Shown here: in pieces, positions 24,682-33,918 of the stretch
Layout: every line of letters begins with the position of its first letter
Position numbering within the stretch: position 1 is the stretch's first letter
Assembly (NCBI RefSeq): GCF_014281965.1
Contig: NZ_JACFTB010000011.1
Location: forward strand, 1 to 64,000
Reading direction: 5' to 3'
DNA length: 64,000 nt
DNA from: Rhodococcus sp. BP22
GTDB taxonomy: Bacteria; Actinomycetota; Actinomycetes; Mycobacteriales; Mycobacteriaceae
Position numbers and translations under genes: made by a program
The notes under the pieces: model-generated
What the model saw: the letters and a program-made list of their open reading frames with translations, nothing else
Databases searched by the model: none
What the model was told of the DNA's origin: nothing

Positions 24682-25395
24682 TCAGCAGTTCTCGGCGACC
24701 GCGGCCAGGGCGCGCTGATCCGCCTGTGTGATGGGTAGCCCGTATTGCGCCGCCACGGAGAGATATTTCCCTGCGTAGAAGCAGTGATATGCCTTGTTCG
24801 GGGGCAGCCAGTGTGAAGGTGTGTCGTCACTCTTCGATTGGTTGTCGTGTCCGTTGACAGCGAGAAGGTTGAAATCGAGGTCGTTGGCGAATCGCACTCG
24901 CTTGTCCGGGAGCCACCCGTTGGCGCCCATGTCCCAGGCTGCGGACAACGGATACACGTGATCGATCTGAACCGCGCTGGCGTCCGATTTGCTGAACTTC
25001 ACGACCTCACCCGAGTAGGGGTCGGCAAGAGAGCCTTCGAGGACCACACAGTTATGGGTGCCTTCCCGGAACACCAACGCGCTCATGCTCAGAGCCAGGA
25101 CGTTGTTGCGGGTGTCGCAACCGTCGTGACCGCCGGGTCCGTCGTAGTCGTCGGTCCATGCCGGACCGAAGACACACCCTTCACTCTTTTTGCACCCGCG
25201 CTCGTAACCGAGGGCATCCGGCCTCGCGGCAACGACCTGCACCTGAGCGAGAAGTTCTTCGATCTGTACGCGTGTGGGGCTACCCGGAGCAGGAGGAGGA
25301 GGTGCGAAACCGGGTATCCCGCTATCGCAGGAACCGAATGCCGCCATCGCAAAAGTGGCCGCTACCAACAGCAGCGCGATACGCAGCTTCTTCAC
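24682..25395 (-). CDS. Secreted HNH (DUF1524/GmrSD-like) nuclease-type lipoprotein
   Basis: 237 residues from GTG 25395 (VKKLRIALLLVAATFAMAAFGSC), a lipoprotein-like signal with a Cys at the end; ORF start 25503 would bury this signal. After a Pro-rich linker comes a DUF1524-type His-Me finger domain: QIDHVYPLSAAWDMG with the catalytic His, then RFANDLDFNLLAVNGHDNQSKSD with the Asn/His/Lys set, and HWLPPNKAYHCFYAG. Six cysteines in the exported part suit disulfides. It probably cleaves nucleic acid outside the cell; target unknown. Confidence 0.88.
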   Translation of the reverse strand: MKKLRIALLLVAATFAMAAFGSCDSGIPGFAPPPPAPGSPTRVQIEELLAQVQVVAARPDALGYERGCKKSEGCVFGPAWTDDYDGPGGHDGCDTRNNVLALSMSALVFREGTHNCVVLEGSLADPYSGEVVKFSKSDASAVQIDHVYPLSAAWDMGANGWLPDKRVRFANDLDFNLLAVNGHDNQSKSDDTPSHWLPPNKAYHCFYAGKYLSVAAQYGLPITQADQRALAAVAENC

Positions 25396-25462
25396 ACACA
25401 CCCAATCCTCGAACCACAGTTGACTCTCGAGAGTGTGCCGTATGGCACCGACAAAGGTGCAA

Positions 25463-26380
25463 TCAGCCGACTTCCAGGACGACTTTGCCCGCAACATGCC
25501 CATCTTCTACGAGCGCCAGTGCCGTGCCTGCTTGCTCCAGAGGAAAAACATGATCGATACGCGGACGCAGAACTCCCGAGGCAACGAGTTCTGCCAGACG
25601 TGTGAAGGTGACCGCAGTGCGATTGCGCACCACCGAAGTGCCGCCCAATGAACCCGCGAGTGTCGGGTCGGCCACGCTGATGATCGGGGCACCAGGTTTC
25701 GCCAGCTTGGCCGCGGCTCTCAATGTGTCGCCCCCGACCAGGTCGAAAATGCCGTCAACTCCCTCCGGCACGGCAACCCGGATCTCGTCGGAGAACGTGT
25801 CCCCGGACTCGATGAACTTCGCACGCATACTCTCCACCCACTCACGCTTTGCCGAGCTCGCTACTCCGACCGCGGCGATTCCGTCGGCGTGAGCCAACTG
25901 CAGCGCCGAGGATCCGACGCCACCGCCCGCACCGAGCACCAGCAGAGTGTCCTTCTTGTGCAGCCCCAACTGATCGAGCGCGTCGTACGCCGTGCCGGCG
26001 GCGACTGCGAGTGTGGCGGCGGAGGTGAACGGAACGCTCTCCGGCTTTTGCGCTGCATTCGCTGCGTTCAACACGGTGTACTGCGCATAGCCGCCATGAC
26101 CGGATGCCGTCGCGCCGAAGACGTGATCGCCGACCGAGAATCCGTCGACGTGTGGGCCGATCTGAACGACGGTCCCCGCCACCTCTCTTCCCAGAACCGC
26201 AGGCAGAGGCGTGCGAACAGTGTCCTTGCGGTTACCTGTCCTTACCTTCCAATCTGCCGGATTGACTCCAGCGGCATGGACAGCGACGAGTAGTTGTCCC
26301 GGCCCAGGATCGGCGATGGGAATGTCGAGAAAGTACTCGGTTTCGGGGCCACCGTACTCACTGAATCCGTAAGCGATCAT
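25463..26380 (-). CDS. NADP-dependent quinone oxidoreductase (zinc-free MDR)
   Basis: 305 residues from ATG 26380. Medium-chain dehydrogenase fold: HAAGVNPADWKVRTG, VLGREVAGTVVQIGPHVDGFSVGDHVFG, then the nucleotide loop LVLGAGGGVGSSALQLAH. The structural zinc cysteines are absent, as in QOR/zeta-crystallin-like reductases. It should reduce quinones or enones with NADPH. No partner genes nearby; it is divergent from the helicase gene. Confidence 0.9.
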   Translation of the reverse strand: MIAYGFSEYGGPETEYFLDIPIADPGPGQLLVAVHAAGVNPADWKVRTGNRKDTVRTPLPAVLGREVAGTVVQIGPHVDGFSVGDHVFGATASGHGGYAQYTVLNAANAAQKPESVPFTSAATLAVAAGTAYDALDQLGLHKKDTLLVLGAGGGVGSSALQLAHADGIAAVGVASSAKREWVESMRAKFIESGDTFSDEIRVAVPEGVDGIFDLVGGDTLRAAAKLAKPGAPIISVADPTLAGSLGGTSVVRNRTAVTFTRLAELVASGVLRPRIDHVFPLEQAGTALALVEDGHVAGKVVLEVG

Positions 26381-26564
26381 CTACATACTGTGCCTTAATG
26401 TCCGGTTCTTCCGTTACCGAAGTCGCCTCGATTCGCCGATTGATCGGTCTCCGAATGGGCATGGTGTTCCGATCACGCACGGAACGGACGGGATCCCGTC
26501 GGAAATGGCTGCAACTGGAACACCACACCCAACTGCGCTGATACCTCCCTGCTTGGATGGACCA

Positions 26565-29378
26565 ATGCTGCATGGTCTCTGGTCTCCAGGTTCGGGGCTG
26601 ATGCTGTGGCAGGAAGAGGCGTCCGGCAGTGAGCCGGATCTTCCGGCCACGCACGCCCGGGCGGTGGCCCGGACCTTCCGTCACAAGGTCGAGGTCGCGT
26701 TCCCGCCTGCCGGTGCGGGCGACCCACGAGTGGTGCGAGTGCCTGCCCTTGCGCTGGCGCCGGTCGATGCTGCCGAGCTTCTACTGCGCACCCCGGCCTT
26801 GCACGCCGCGATGTCCGGGGACCTTCGGTATCTGGGGCATGTTGCGCGGGGAGTCGAGCGATGGGTGCGAGCCGGACGCGTCGTGCCTGCGCTGATCCTC
26901 ATCGACGGGCATTGGTGGCCCAGGTGGCGTCTCGTCGGTGGGGAACGGCAGCGCGCGTGGCTCAGCGAGCTGGCTGTGACGATGCCTTCGGTTCAGTGCC
27001 ACGGCAACAGGCCGAAGAAGTTGCTGGAGGACTTCCTCGAAGAGATCACCGATCCGATCGTGAGATCGATACTGGGAAAGCCTGATTCGGATCATCCGTT
27101 GTTGGCTGCCCTCGTTCGCGACGATTCCGTCGAAGACGGTACGACGCAGACCGCAACGTTGTTGGACAAGTGGCGGGCAAGCCTCACTGTCGACGAACCC
27201 GCGCTTGTGTTGCGTCTGCTGGAGCCGGACGACGAGGCCGCGGAGGCAGACGAGAGCGAAGGGGCGTTGTGGAAGCTGCAGGTGTGCCTGCGGGCCGATG
27301 GGGAAGCTCCGATTCCGGTGCCCATGAGCCGAAAGGTCGACGCGAGCCTGTTGAGCACGGCTGTACGCAAGCTCGGTGAGGCGGTCGCGGCGTACCCGCG
27401 GTTGCGTGACCTCCCGTCCCACCCTGGGACCCTGGATCTTCTGCTGCCCACCTCTGTTGTGATCGATCTCGTCGAACACGGCGCGAAAGCCCTTTCGGAG
27501 TCGGGGACGACCGTTCTGCTGCCCAGGGCGTGGAGTCGACTGGACCCGTCGATGCGACTGCGGGTCGATTCGCCTGCCGTGACGAAGGCCGCCGAGAATC
27601 GCGCCGTCGGGATGGATGAGCTCATTTCGTACGACTGGCAACTGCAACTCGGCGACATGGTGCTGACCGAGGCCGAGTTGAATCGGCTGGCAGTGTCCAA
27701 GGGCGACCTGGTTCGTCTTCGTGGGGTGTGGGTGCTGGCCGACGGAAGCCAGCTCGCCGCCGCCGCCAAATACGTTGCGCAGCATCATGGCGACGGAACC
27801 GAACTGGGCAAGTTGATGCGCGAAATGACGATCTCCTCGCCGCCGCCTGCACCCGTCGAGGAGATCACCGCCACCGGGTGGGCGAAGACGCTGCTGCAGC
27901 CCGACGCCGTCCCGGAGCGGATTCCGTTGCCAGCTGGGGTGAATGCTGTTCTGCGGCCATATCAGGAACGTGGTTTGGACTGGCTGACATTCATGTCTCG
28001 GCTGGGGTTGGGCGCAATCCTGGCCGATGACATGGGTTTGGGGAAGACGCTGCAGGTGCTGGCTCTGCTCGCGCACGAGAAGAGCCCGACGCCGACGCTG
28101 TTGGTCGCACCTATGTCGGTCGTCGGCAACTGGCAGCGTGAAGCCGCGAAGTTCACTCCTGACTTGCGGGTCCTGGTTCATCACGGTCCTGCGCGGTTGC
28201 GGGACGACGCCCTCGAGCAGGCGATCAATGAGCACGACCTTATTGTCACGACTTACGCCCTGATGGCCAAGGACCGCGCGCAGTTCGCGGCACGGACGTG
28301 GCGCCGGGTGGTTCTCGATGAGGCTCAGCACATCAAGAACGCAGGGACGGTTCAGGCCAAGGCTGCTCGCGCGATTCCCGCCGATCTGAAACTGGCATTG
28401 ACCGGCACGCCCGTCGAGAACAGGCTGGACGAGCTTCGATCCATTCTCGATTTCGCGAACCCTGGAATGCTCGGTGCGCCTGCCGATTTCCGCAAGCGGT
28501 TCTCGGTGCCGATCGAGCGTGAGCAGGACGAGAGTGCGGTCACACGCTTGCGCGCGATCACCTCGCCGTTCATTCTTCGTCGCGTCAAGACCGATCCGAC
28601 GGTCATTGCCGATTTGCCGGACAAGGTCGAGATGACGGTTCGCGCGAATCTGACGGCCGAGCAGGCGGGGCTCTACAAGGCAGTGGTGGACGAGATGATG
28701 GCTCAGATCGCGGACGCGAAGGGCATGAAGCGTAAGGGGGCAGTGCTCTCTGCCCTCACTCGCTTGAAGCAGGTCTGCAATCATCCCGCGCATTTCCTGT
28801 CCGACGGTTCGCCGGTGCTCAAGCGTGGTCAGCATCGGTCAGGCAAGGTCGGATTGGTGGAGGACATTCTCGATTCGGTTCTCGGGGACAACGAAAAGGT
28901 GCTGCTGTTCACGCAGTTTCGGGAGTTCGGTGAACTCGTCGCACCGTATTTCGCCGAGCGTTTCGGTACCGAAGTGCCGTTCCTGCACGGTGGCGTCAGC
29001 AAGACGAACCGTGATGCGATGGTCGAGAAATTTCAGGAGGACGGCGGGCCGCCGATCATGATGCTCTCCCTCAAGGCAGGCGGCACCGGTCTGAACTTGA
29101 CTGCGGCCAATCATGTTGTGCATCTTGATCGGTGGTGGAACCCGGCGGTGGAGAATCAGGCTACCGATCGTGCGTTCCGAATCGGCCAACGCAAGAACGT
29201 TCACGTGCGAAAGTTGTTGTGCGTGGGCACCGTCGAAGAACGTATCGATGGGATGCTGGATTCGAAACAGGATCTAGCGGACCTCGCCGTCGGGACGGGT
29301 GAGAACTGGGTGACCGAGATGGACACCGGCGAATTGCGTGAGTTGTTCCGCCTCAGCGAAGATGCGGTGGGGGAGTGA
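26565..29378 (+). CDS. SNF2-family DEAD/DEAH-like helicase (HelZ-like)
   Basis: 937 residues from ATG 26565 (MLHGLWSPGSGLMLWQEE), after a weak GGATGG. The N-terminal half is the SNF2-associated region of bacterial HelZ-type proteins. The motor has motif I DDMGLGKTLQ, motif II LDEAQHIKN, motif III LTGTPVENRLDEL, and in the second lobe FTQFREFGE, LSLKAGGTGLNLT and DRAFRIGQ. It is a double-strand DNA translocase rather than a strand-separating helicase. Its stop overlaps the start of a SWIM-finger protein, a pairing seen in mycobacteria, so they probably act as a complex. Role in repair or remodelling is not settled. Confidence 0.93.
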   Translation: MLHGLWSPGSGLMLWQEEASGSEPDLPATHARAVARTFRHKVEVAFPPAGAGDPRVVRVPALALAPVDAAELLLRTPALHAAMSGDLRYLGHVARGVERWVRAGRVVPALILIDGHWWPRWRLVGGERQRAWLSELAVTMPSVQCHGNRPKKLLEDFLEEITDPIVRSILGKPDSDHPLLAALVRDDSVEDGTTQTATLLDKWRASLTVDEPALVLRLLEPDDEAAEADESEGALWKLQVCLRADGEAPIPVPMSRKVDASLLSTAVRKLGEAVAAYPRLRDLPSHPGTLDLLLPTSVVIDLVEHGAKALSESGTTVLLPRAWSRLDPSMRLRVDSPAVTKAAENRAVGMDELISYDWQLQLGDMVLTEAELNRLAVSKGDLVRLRGVWVLADGSQLAAAAKYVAQHHGDGTELGKLMREMTISSPPPAPVEEITATGWAKTLLQPDAVPERIPLPAGVNAVLRPYQERGLDWLTFMSRLGLGAILADDMGLGKTLQVLALLAHEKSPTPTLLVAPMSVVGNWQREAAKFTPDLRVLVHHGPARLRDDALEQAINEHDLIVTTYALMAKDRAQFAARTWRRVVLDEAQHIKNAGTVQAKAARAIPADLKLALTGTPVENRLDELRSILDFANPGMLGAPADFRKRFSVPIEREQDESAVTRLRAITSPFILRRVKTDPTVIADLPDKVEMTVRANLTAEQAGLYKAVVDEMMAQIADAKGMKRKGAVLSALTRLKQVCNHPAHFLSDGSPVLKRGQHRSGKVGLVEDILDSVLGDNEKVLLFTQFREFGELVAPYFAERFGTEVPFLHGGVSKTNRDAMVEKFQEDGGPPIMMLSLKAGGTGLNLTAANHVVHLDRWWNPAVENQATDRAFRIGQRKNVHVRKLLCVGTVEERIDGMLDSKQDLADLAVGTGENWVTEMDTGELRELFRLSEDAVGE

Positions 29379-30136
29379 TGGCGGACTTCGGTCAGTACGG
29401 TAGACGTCGTAAAGTCAAGTGCGGCATAGAATCACAGAACAAGCGTGGAGCTTTCGGGCAGACCTGGTGGGGCCGTCACTTCGTCACCGCCATGGAAGAG
29501 CTGGCAGATCCGGGTCGGATTGCGCGGGGGCGTACGTATGCCAGAGGTGGTCAGGTGCTGACGCTCGGGGTTGAACGCGGTCAGATCTACGGCGAGGTTC
29601 AGGGAAGTCAGCTCGAACCGTTCTCGGCATCGGTGACCGTGGATCCGCTTTCACAGGGCGAGGTTTCGGCTCTGGTGGGCAGGGTGCGCTCCAATCCGGG
29701 GATGCTCGCGGAACTTGCGTCCAATGCGATCCCGCAGGAGCTTGCCTCGACGCTTCTGCCGCACGACAAGGGGCAGCTCGATTTCGATTGCACATGCCCG
29801 GATGACGGGTGGCCGTGCAAGCATGCGGCCGCGCTGATGTATATCGCGGCCGAGCACATCGATGCTTCGGCGGCGACGATACTGACGTTGCGTGGCGTCG
29901 ATCTGGAAATGTTGATCGAGGATGTCGGGGAATCCGAGGTCGAGTTCGATCGTGAGGACTGGTTCGGCAACGAGATGCCGTTTCCGTCGTTGCCGCGTGT
30001 GGAATTTTCTCCGGCGATCGACGATCTCGACCCGCTGATCCTGCGCCGCGCCTTCCGCTCGGGCGGCTACGAGGAGTTCGAGGTCAGCTCCGCTGTCGCC
30101 GATCTCGTGGGCTTCTATCGGAGGTTGGGCGAGTAA
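29378..30136 (+). CDS. SWIM zinc-finger protein
   Basis: 252 residues from ATG 29378, inside a TGATG overlap with the helicase stop and following GGGGGAG; a GTG three bases earlier is also possible. The SWIM motif CxCx(n)CxH is CTCPDDGWPCKH (about residues 141-152), which binds zinc and may contact DNA or protein. The N-terminus has FGQTWWGRHFVTAME, typical of bacterial SWIM proteins that accompany SNF2 helicases. Probable partner or targeting subunit of the upstream helicase. Confidence 0.9.
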   Translation: MADFGQYGRRRKVKCGIESQNKRGAFGQTWWGRHFVTAMEELADPGRIARGRTYARGGQVLTLGVERGQIYGEVQGSQLEPFSASVTVDPLSQGEVSALVGRVRSNPGMLAELASNAIPQELASTLLPHDKGQLDFDCTCPDDGWPCKHAAALMYIAAEHIDASAATILTLRGVDLEMLIEDVGESEVEFDREDWFGNEMPFPSLPRVEFSPAIDDLDPLILRRAFRSGGYEEFEVSSAVADLVGFYRRLGE

Positions 30137-30141
30137 GCCTC

Positions 30142-30169
30142 TAGACATACATGGATGTCCGACTATAGG
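30142..30169 (+). promoter_or_regulatory. Promoter and overlapping palindrome of the valine operon
   Basis: TAGACA (30142-30147) and TATAGG (30164-30169) form a -35/-10 pair with a 16-base spacer. A palindrome GACATACATGGATGTC (30144-30159, arms GACAT/ATGTC) covers the -35 and most of the spacer, a natural repressor site. Transcription would begin near 30176, which supports the ATG at 30212 rather than 30155 for mmsA. Confidence 0.6.
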
Positions 30170-30211
30170 ATGACAACACATCATCTTCTCGTATCGGTTA
30201 GGACGGATCTC

Positions 30212-31717
30212 ATGACTCGCGAGCTCTCGCACTTCATCGGCGGCAAGCACGTCTCCGGCACCTCGGGCAACTTCGGTGACGTTTTCGATCCGAACACCGG
30301 CGAGGTGCAGGCACTCGTGCCGCTGGCCAGTGATGCCGAGGTCGAGGCTGTGATCGCGGACGCAGAGAAAGCCCAGGTCGAATGGGCCAAGTGGAATCCG
30401 CAGCGTCGCGCCCGCATCCTGATGAAGTTCGTCGAGCTCATCAACCGGGACATGGACGAGCTGGCCCGGTTGCTCTCGAGCGAGCACGGCAAAACCGTCG
30501 CAGACGCCAAGGGCGACGTCCAGCGTGGGCTCGAGGTGATCGAGTTCGCGATCGGTGTTCCGCACCTGCTCAAGGGCGAATACACCGAGGGTGCCGGTGG
30601 GGGCATCGACGTCTACTCCATGCGTCAGCCGCTCGGCGTTGTTGCAGGTATCACCCCGTTCAACTTCCCCGCCATGATCCCGCTGTGGAAGGCCGGCCCA
30701 GCCATCGCTACCGGCAACGCATTCATTCTCAAGCCTTCCGAGCGAGACCCCTCGGTGCCGCTCAAGCTGGCCGAACTGTTCCTCGAAGCGGGTCTGCCGC
30801 CGGGCGTCTTCAACGTCGTCAACGGTGGCAAGAACGCCGTCGACGTTCTACTGAACGACGATCGCGTCAAGGCCATCGGCTTCGTCGGCTCCACGCCGAT
30901 CGCGCAGTACATCTACGAGACCGCCGCCAAGAACGGCAAGCGTGCGCAGTGCTTCGGCGGCGCCAAGAACCACGCCCTGATCATGCCCGACGCCGATCTC
31001 GACCAGGTCGCCGACGCACTTCTCGGTGCCGCGTACGGCTCGGCGGGTGAGCGCTGCATGGCGATTTCGGTTGCTGTTCCGGTCGGTGAAGAGACGGCCG
31101 ACGCACTGGTGGCCAAGTTGACCGAGCGTGTCAAGAACCTGAAGATCGGCCGCAGTGACGACGAGAACGCGGACTTCGGTCCACTCGTCGGTAGCGATGC
31201 ACTGAAGCGAGTCAACGACTACACCCAGATCGGTGTCGACGAGGGGGCCGAACTCGTCGTCGACGGGCGCGGTTTCAAGCTCGCGGGTCACGAGAACGGA
31301 TTCTTCGCCGGCGCAACACTGTTCGACAAGGTGACGACGGACATGCGCATCTACAAGGAAGAGATCTTCGGACCCGTCCTGATCGTCGTCCGCGCCAAGG
31401 ATTACGAGGATGCACTGCGTCTGCCGTCCGAACACGAGTACGGCAACGGTGTCTCGATCTTCACTCGCGACGGTGACACCGCGCGTGACTTCTGCTCACG
31501 CGTTCAGGTCGGCATGGTCGGCGTCAACGTCCCGATTCCGGTGCCGATCGCTTACCACACCTTCGGTGGTTGGAAGCGTTCGGGATTCGGCGATCTGAAC
31601 CAGCACGGACCCGATTCGATTCGCTTCTACACCAAGACCAAGACGGTCACGCAGCGTTGGCCTTCGGGCAAAAAAGAAGAGACTGCGAACCACTTCGTCA
31701 TCCCGAACATGGACTGA
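30212..31717 (+). CDS. mmsA: CoA-acylating methylmalonate-semialdehyde dehydrogenase
   Basis: 501 residues from ATG 30212 after AGGACGGA. The aldehyde dehydrogenase fold has GVVAGITPFNFPAMIPLWK (oxyanion Asn), FVGSTPIAQYIYETAAKNGKR, and GSAGERCMAISVAV with the catalytic Cys. It converts methylmalonate semialdehyde plus CoA and NAD to propionyl-CoA, the last step of valine breakdown. It leads a five-gene operon for that pathway: mmsA, acyl-CoA dehydrogenase, 3-hydroxyisobutyryl-CoA hydrolase, mmsB, enoyl-CoA hydratase. Confidence 0.96.
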   Translation: MTRELSHFIGGKHVSGTSGNFGDVFDPNTGEVQALVPLASDAEVEAVIADAEKAQVEWAKWNPQRRARILMKFVELINRDMDELARLLSSEHGKTVADAKGDVQRGLEVIEFAIGVPHLLKGEYTEGAGGGIDVYSMRQPLGVVAGITPFNFPAMIPLWKAGPAIATGNAFILKPSERDPSVPLKLAELFLEAGLPPGVFNVVNGGKNAVDVLLNDDRVKAIGFVGSTPIAQYIYETAAKNGKRAQCFGGAKNHALIMPDADLDQVADALLGAAYGSAGERCMAISVAVPVGEETADALVAKLTERVKNLKIGRSDDENADFGPLVGSDALKRVNDYTQIGVDEGAELVVDGRGFKLAGHENGFFAGATLFDKVTTDMRIYKEEIFGPVLIVVRAKDYEDALRLPSEHEYGNGVSIFTRDGDTARDFCSRVQVGMVGVNVPIPVPIAYHTFGGWKRSGFGDLNQHGPDSIRFYTKTKTVTQRWPSGKKEETANHFVIPNMD

Positions 31718-31723
31718 CCGCCG

Positions 31724-32863
31724 ATGTTCACATTGACCGAGGACGAACGGGCGATCAACGAAACGGCACGCGACTTCGCCGACGAGTTCCTGGCTCCGAA
31801 AGCCGTCGAATGGGATCAGAACAAGCACTTTCCCGTTGACGTACTGCGCAAAGCTGCCGGCCTGGGTATGGGCGGAATCTATATCGGTGAGGATGTCGGT
31901 GGGTCGGGTCTGACGCGCGTCGACGCCGTGCGCATCTTCGAACAACTCGCCACCGGTGATCCGTCCATCGCGGCCTACATCTCCATCCACAACATGGTGA
32001 CGTGGATGATCGACACCTATGGCAACGACGAGCAACGTCGTCAGTGGGTGCCGGGGCTCTGCGCGATGGACCAGCTCGGAAGCTATTGCCTCACCGAACC
32101 AGGTGCCGGATCCGATGCCGCAGCACTTACCACCAAGGCTGTGCGCGACGGCGACGACTACATCCTCAACGGAGTGAAGCAATTCATCTCCGGAGCAGGG
32201 GTATCCGAGATCTACGTCGTGATGGCTAGAACGGGTGAAGCCGGCCCCAAGGGAATTTCGGCAATCGTCGTACCGAAGGACTCCGCGGGCCTGTCGTTCG
32301 GGGCGAACGAGAAGAAGATGGGCTGGAATGCCCAACCGACCAGGCAGGTCGTCTTCGAGGATGTCCGTGTTCCGGCCGCCAACGTGCTCGGAAACGAGGG
32401 CGACGGTTTCCGCATCGCGATGAACGGGCTCAACGGCGGACGCCTGAACATCGCCGCCTGCTCGATCGGTGGCGCACAGAGCGCTCTCGACAAGGCGGTG
32501 TCCTACCTCGCCGAGCGCAAGGCCTTCGGCAATCGATTGCTCGACGCGCAGGCCCTGCAGTTCCGACTGGCAGATATGAAGACCGAGCTCGAAGCCGCCC
32601 GAACTCTGCTGTGGCGAGCTGCCGAGGCGTTGCAGACCGGCGCCGAGGACAAGGTCGAACTCTGCGCTATGGCAAAGAGATTCGGAACCGACACCGGATT
32701 CGACGTCGCCAACGCAGCGTTGCAGTTGCTCGGTGGCTACGGCTACCTCGCGGAGTACGGTGTGGAGAAGATCGTCCGAGACCTTCGTGTCCATCAGATC
32801 CTCGAGGGGACCAACGAGATTATGCGAGTCGTCGTGGCTCGCTCGATTGTGGGAGCAGCATGA
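31724..32863 (+). CDS. Acyl-CoA dehydrogenase, probably isobutyryl-CoA dehydrogenase
   Basis: 379 residues from ATG 31724, six bases after mmsA. FAD-dependent fold with YCLTEPGAGSDAAALTTKA, and the C-terminal LLGGYGYLAEYGVEKIVRDLRVHQILEGTNEIMR, cited as LGGYGYLAEYGVEKIVRD and ILEGTNEI, which carries the catalytic Glu. Given the operon, the likely reaction is isobutyryl-CoA to methacrylyl-CoA. Stop overlaps the next start (ATGA). Confidence 0.92.
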   Translation: MFTLTEDERAINETARDFADEFLAPKAVEWDQNKHFPVDVLRKAAGLGMGGIYIGEDVGGSGLTRVDAVRIFEQLATGDPSIAAYISIHNMVTWMIDTYGNDEQRRQWVPGLCAMDQLGSYCLTEPGAGSDAAALTTKAVRDGDDYILNGVKQFISGAGVSEIYVVMARTGEAGPKGISAIVVPKDSAGLSFGANEKKMGWNAQPTRQVVFEDVRVPAANVLGNEGDGFRIAMNGLNGGRLNIAACSIGGAQSALDKAVSYLAERKAFGNRLLDAQALQFRLADMKTELEAARTLLWRAAEALQTGAEDKVELCAMAKRFGTDTGFDVANAALQLLGGYGYLAEYGVEKIVRDLRVHQILEGTNEIMRVVVARSIVGAA

Positions 32864-33918
32864 GCGAACCCGAGGTGTTGTTCGACCTGCGCGGTGGCGT
32901 CGGCCGAATCACGCTCAACCGTCCGAAAGCCATCAACGCGTTGAATCACGCGATGGTGCTCGACATCGCGCCGCAGCTCGAGAAGTGGGCCGTCGACGAC
33001 GAGGTCGAACTGGTGCTCCTCACCGGCGCAGGCGAACGTGGCTTGTGTGCCGGTGGTGACATCGTCTCGATCTACCACGACGCAAAAGAGGGTGGTAGCG
33101 GGTCGAAGGTCTTCTGGCGCGACGAGTACATCCTCAATGCGGCTATCGCTCGATTCCCCAAGCCGTACGTGGCAATCATGGACGGGGTGGTGATGGGCGG
33201 CGGTGTCGGCCTGTCCGCCCACGCCAACACCCGAATCGTGACCGACCGCTCGAAGATCGCGATGCCCGAGGTCGGTATCGGTTTCATCCCCGACGTCGGC
33301 GGGACGTTTTTGCTTTCCCGTGCACCGGGAGAATTGGGAACGCACCTCGGCCTCACCACCGCCCGAATGGGTGCAGGTGACGCCATCGCGGCAGGGTTCG
33401 CCGATCACTACATCCCATCCGACAAGTTGCCGGACTTCTACGCTGCACTCGAAACCGGAACCCTTGCCGATGCGTTGGCTTCGTTCACCGAACCGGCACC
33501 CACATCGAGTCTCGACGCGGCACGCAGCTGGATCGACGCCGCGTACAGCGCCGATACCGTCGAAGAAATCGTGGACCGCTTGCGGCGCAGTGAGGTACCC
33601 GACGCACACAAGGCCGCCGACGACATCGAATCGAAGTCACCGGTCGCCCTGAAGGTCACGCTGAAGTCGCTGCGGCGGGCCGCCGATGCCGCCTCGCTCG
33701 AGGAGGTGCTCGACGATGAATATCGGGTGTCCTCGGCAAGTCTGGATTCACATGACCTCGTCGAGGGAATCCGAGCACAGGTGGTGGAGAAGGACAGAAA
33801 CCCGAAGTGGTCTCCGTCGACGCTCGCTGATGTCACCAGCGAGGACGTCGATCGCTATTTCGCCCCGTTGGGTGCCGCTGAACTGGGATTGAGCAACGAA
33901 CTTGGAGGGCAGCGATGA
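32860..33918 (+). CDS. 3-hydroxyisobutyryl-CoA hydrolase
   Basis: 352 residues from ATG 32860, overlapping the dehydrogenase stop. Crotonase fold: [38 protein letters not shown] (oxyanion hole), MDGVVMGGGVGLSAHA, AMPEVGIGFIPDVGGTFLLSR with the Glu and Asp of hydrolases. The C-terminal extension (about 260-352) is normal for this family. It removes CoA from 3-hydroxyisobutyryl-CoA in valine degradation. Confidence 0.93.
   Translation: MSEPEVLFDLRGGVGRITLNRPKAINALNHAMVLDIAPQLEKWAVDDEVELVLLTGAGERGLCAGGDIVSIYHDAKEGGSGSKVFWRDEYILNAAIARFPKPYVAIMDGVVMGGGVGLSAHANTRIVTDRSKIAMPEVGIGFIPDVGGTFLLSRAPGELGTHLGLTTARMGAGDAIAAGFADHYIPSDKLPDFYAALETGTLADALASFTEPAPTSSLDAARSWIDAAYSADTVEEIVDRLRRSEVPDAHKAADDIESKSPVALKVTLKSLRRAADAASLEEVLDDEYRVSSASLDSHDLVEGIRAQVVEKDRNPKWSPSTLADVTSEDVDRYFAPLGAAELGLSNELGGQR

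Noticed and set aside
31496..32794. Minus-strand open frame of 432 codons
   Set aside because: Antisense to mmsA and the acyl-CoA dehydrogenase gene; a shadow.
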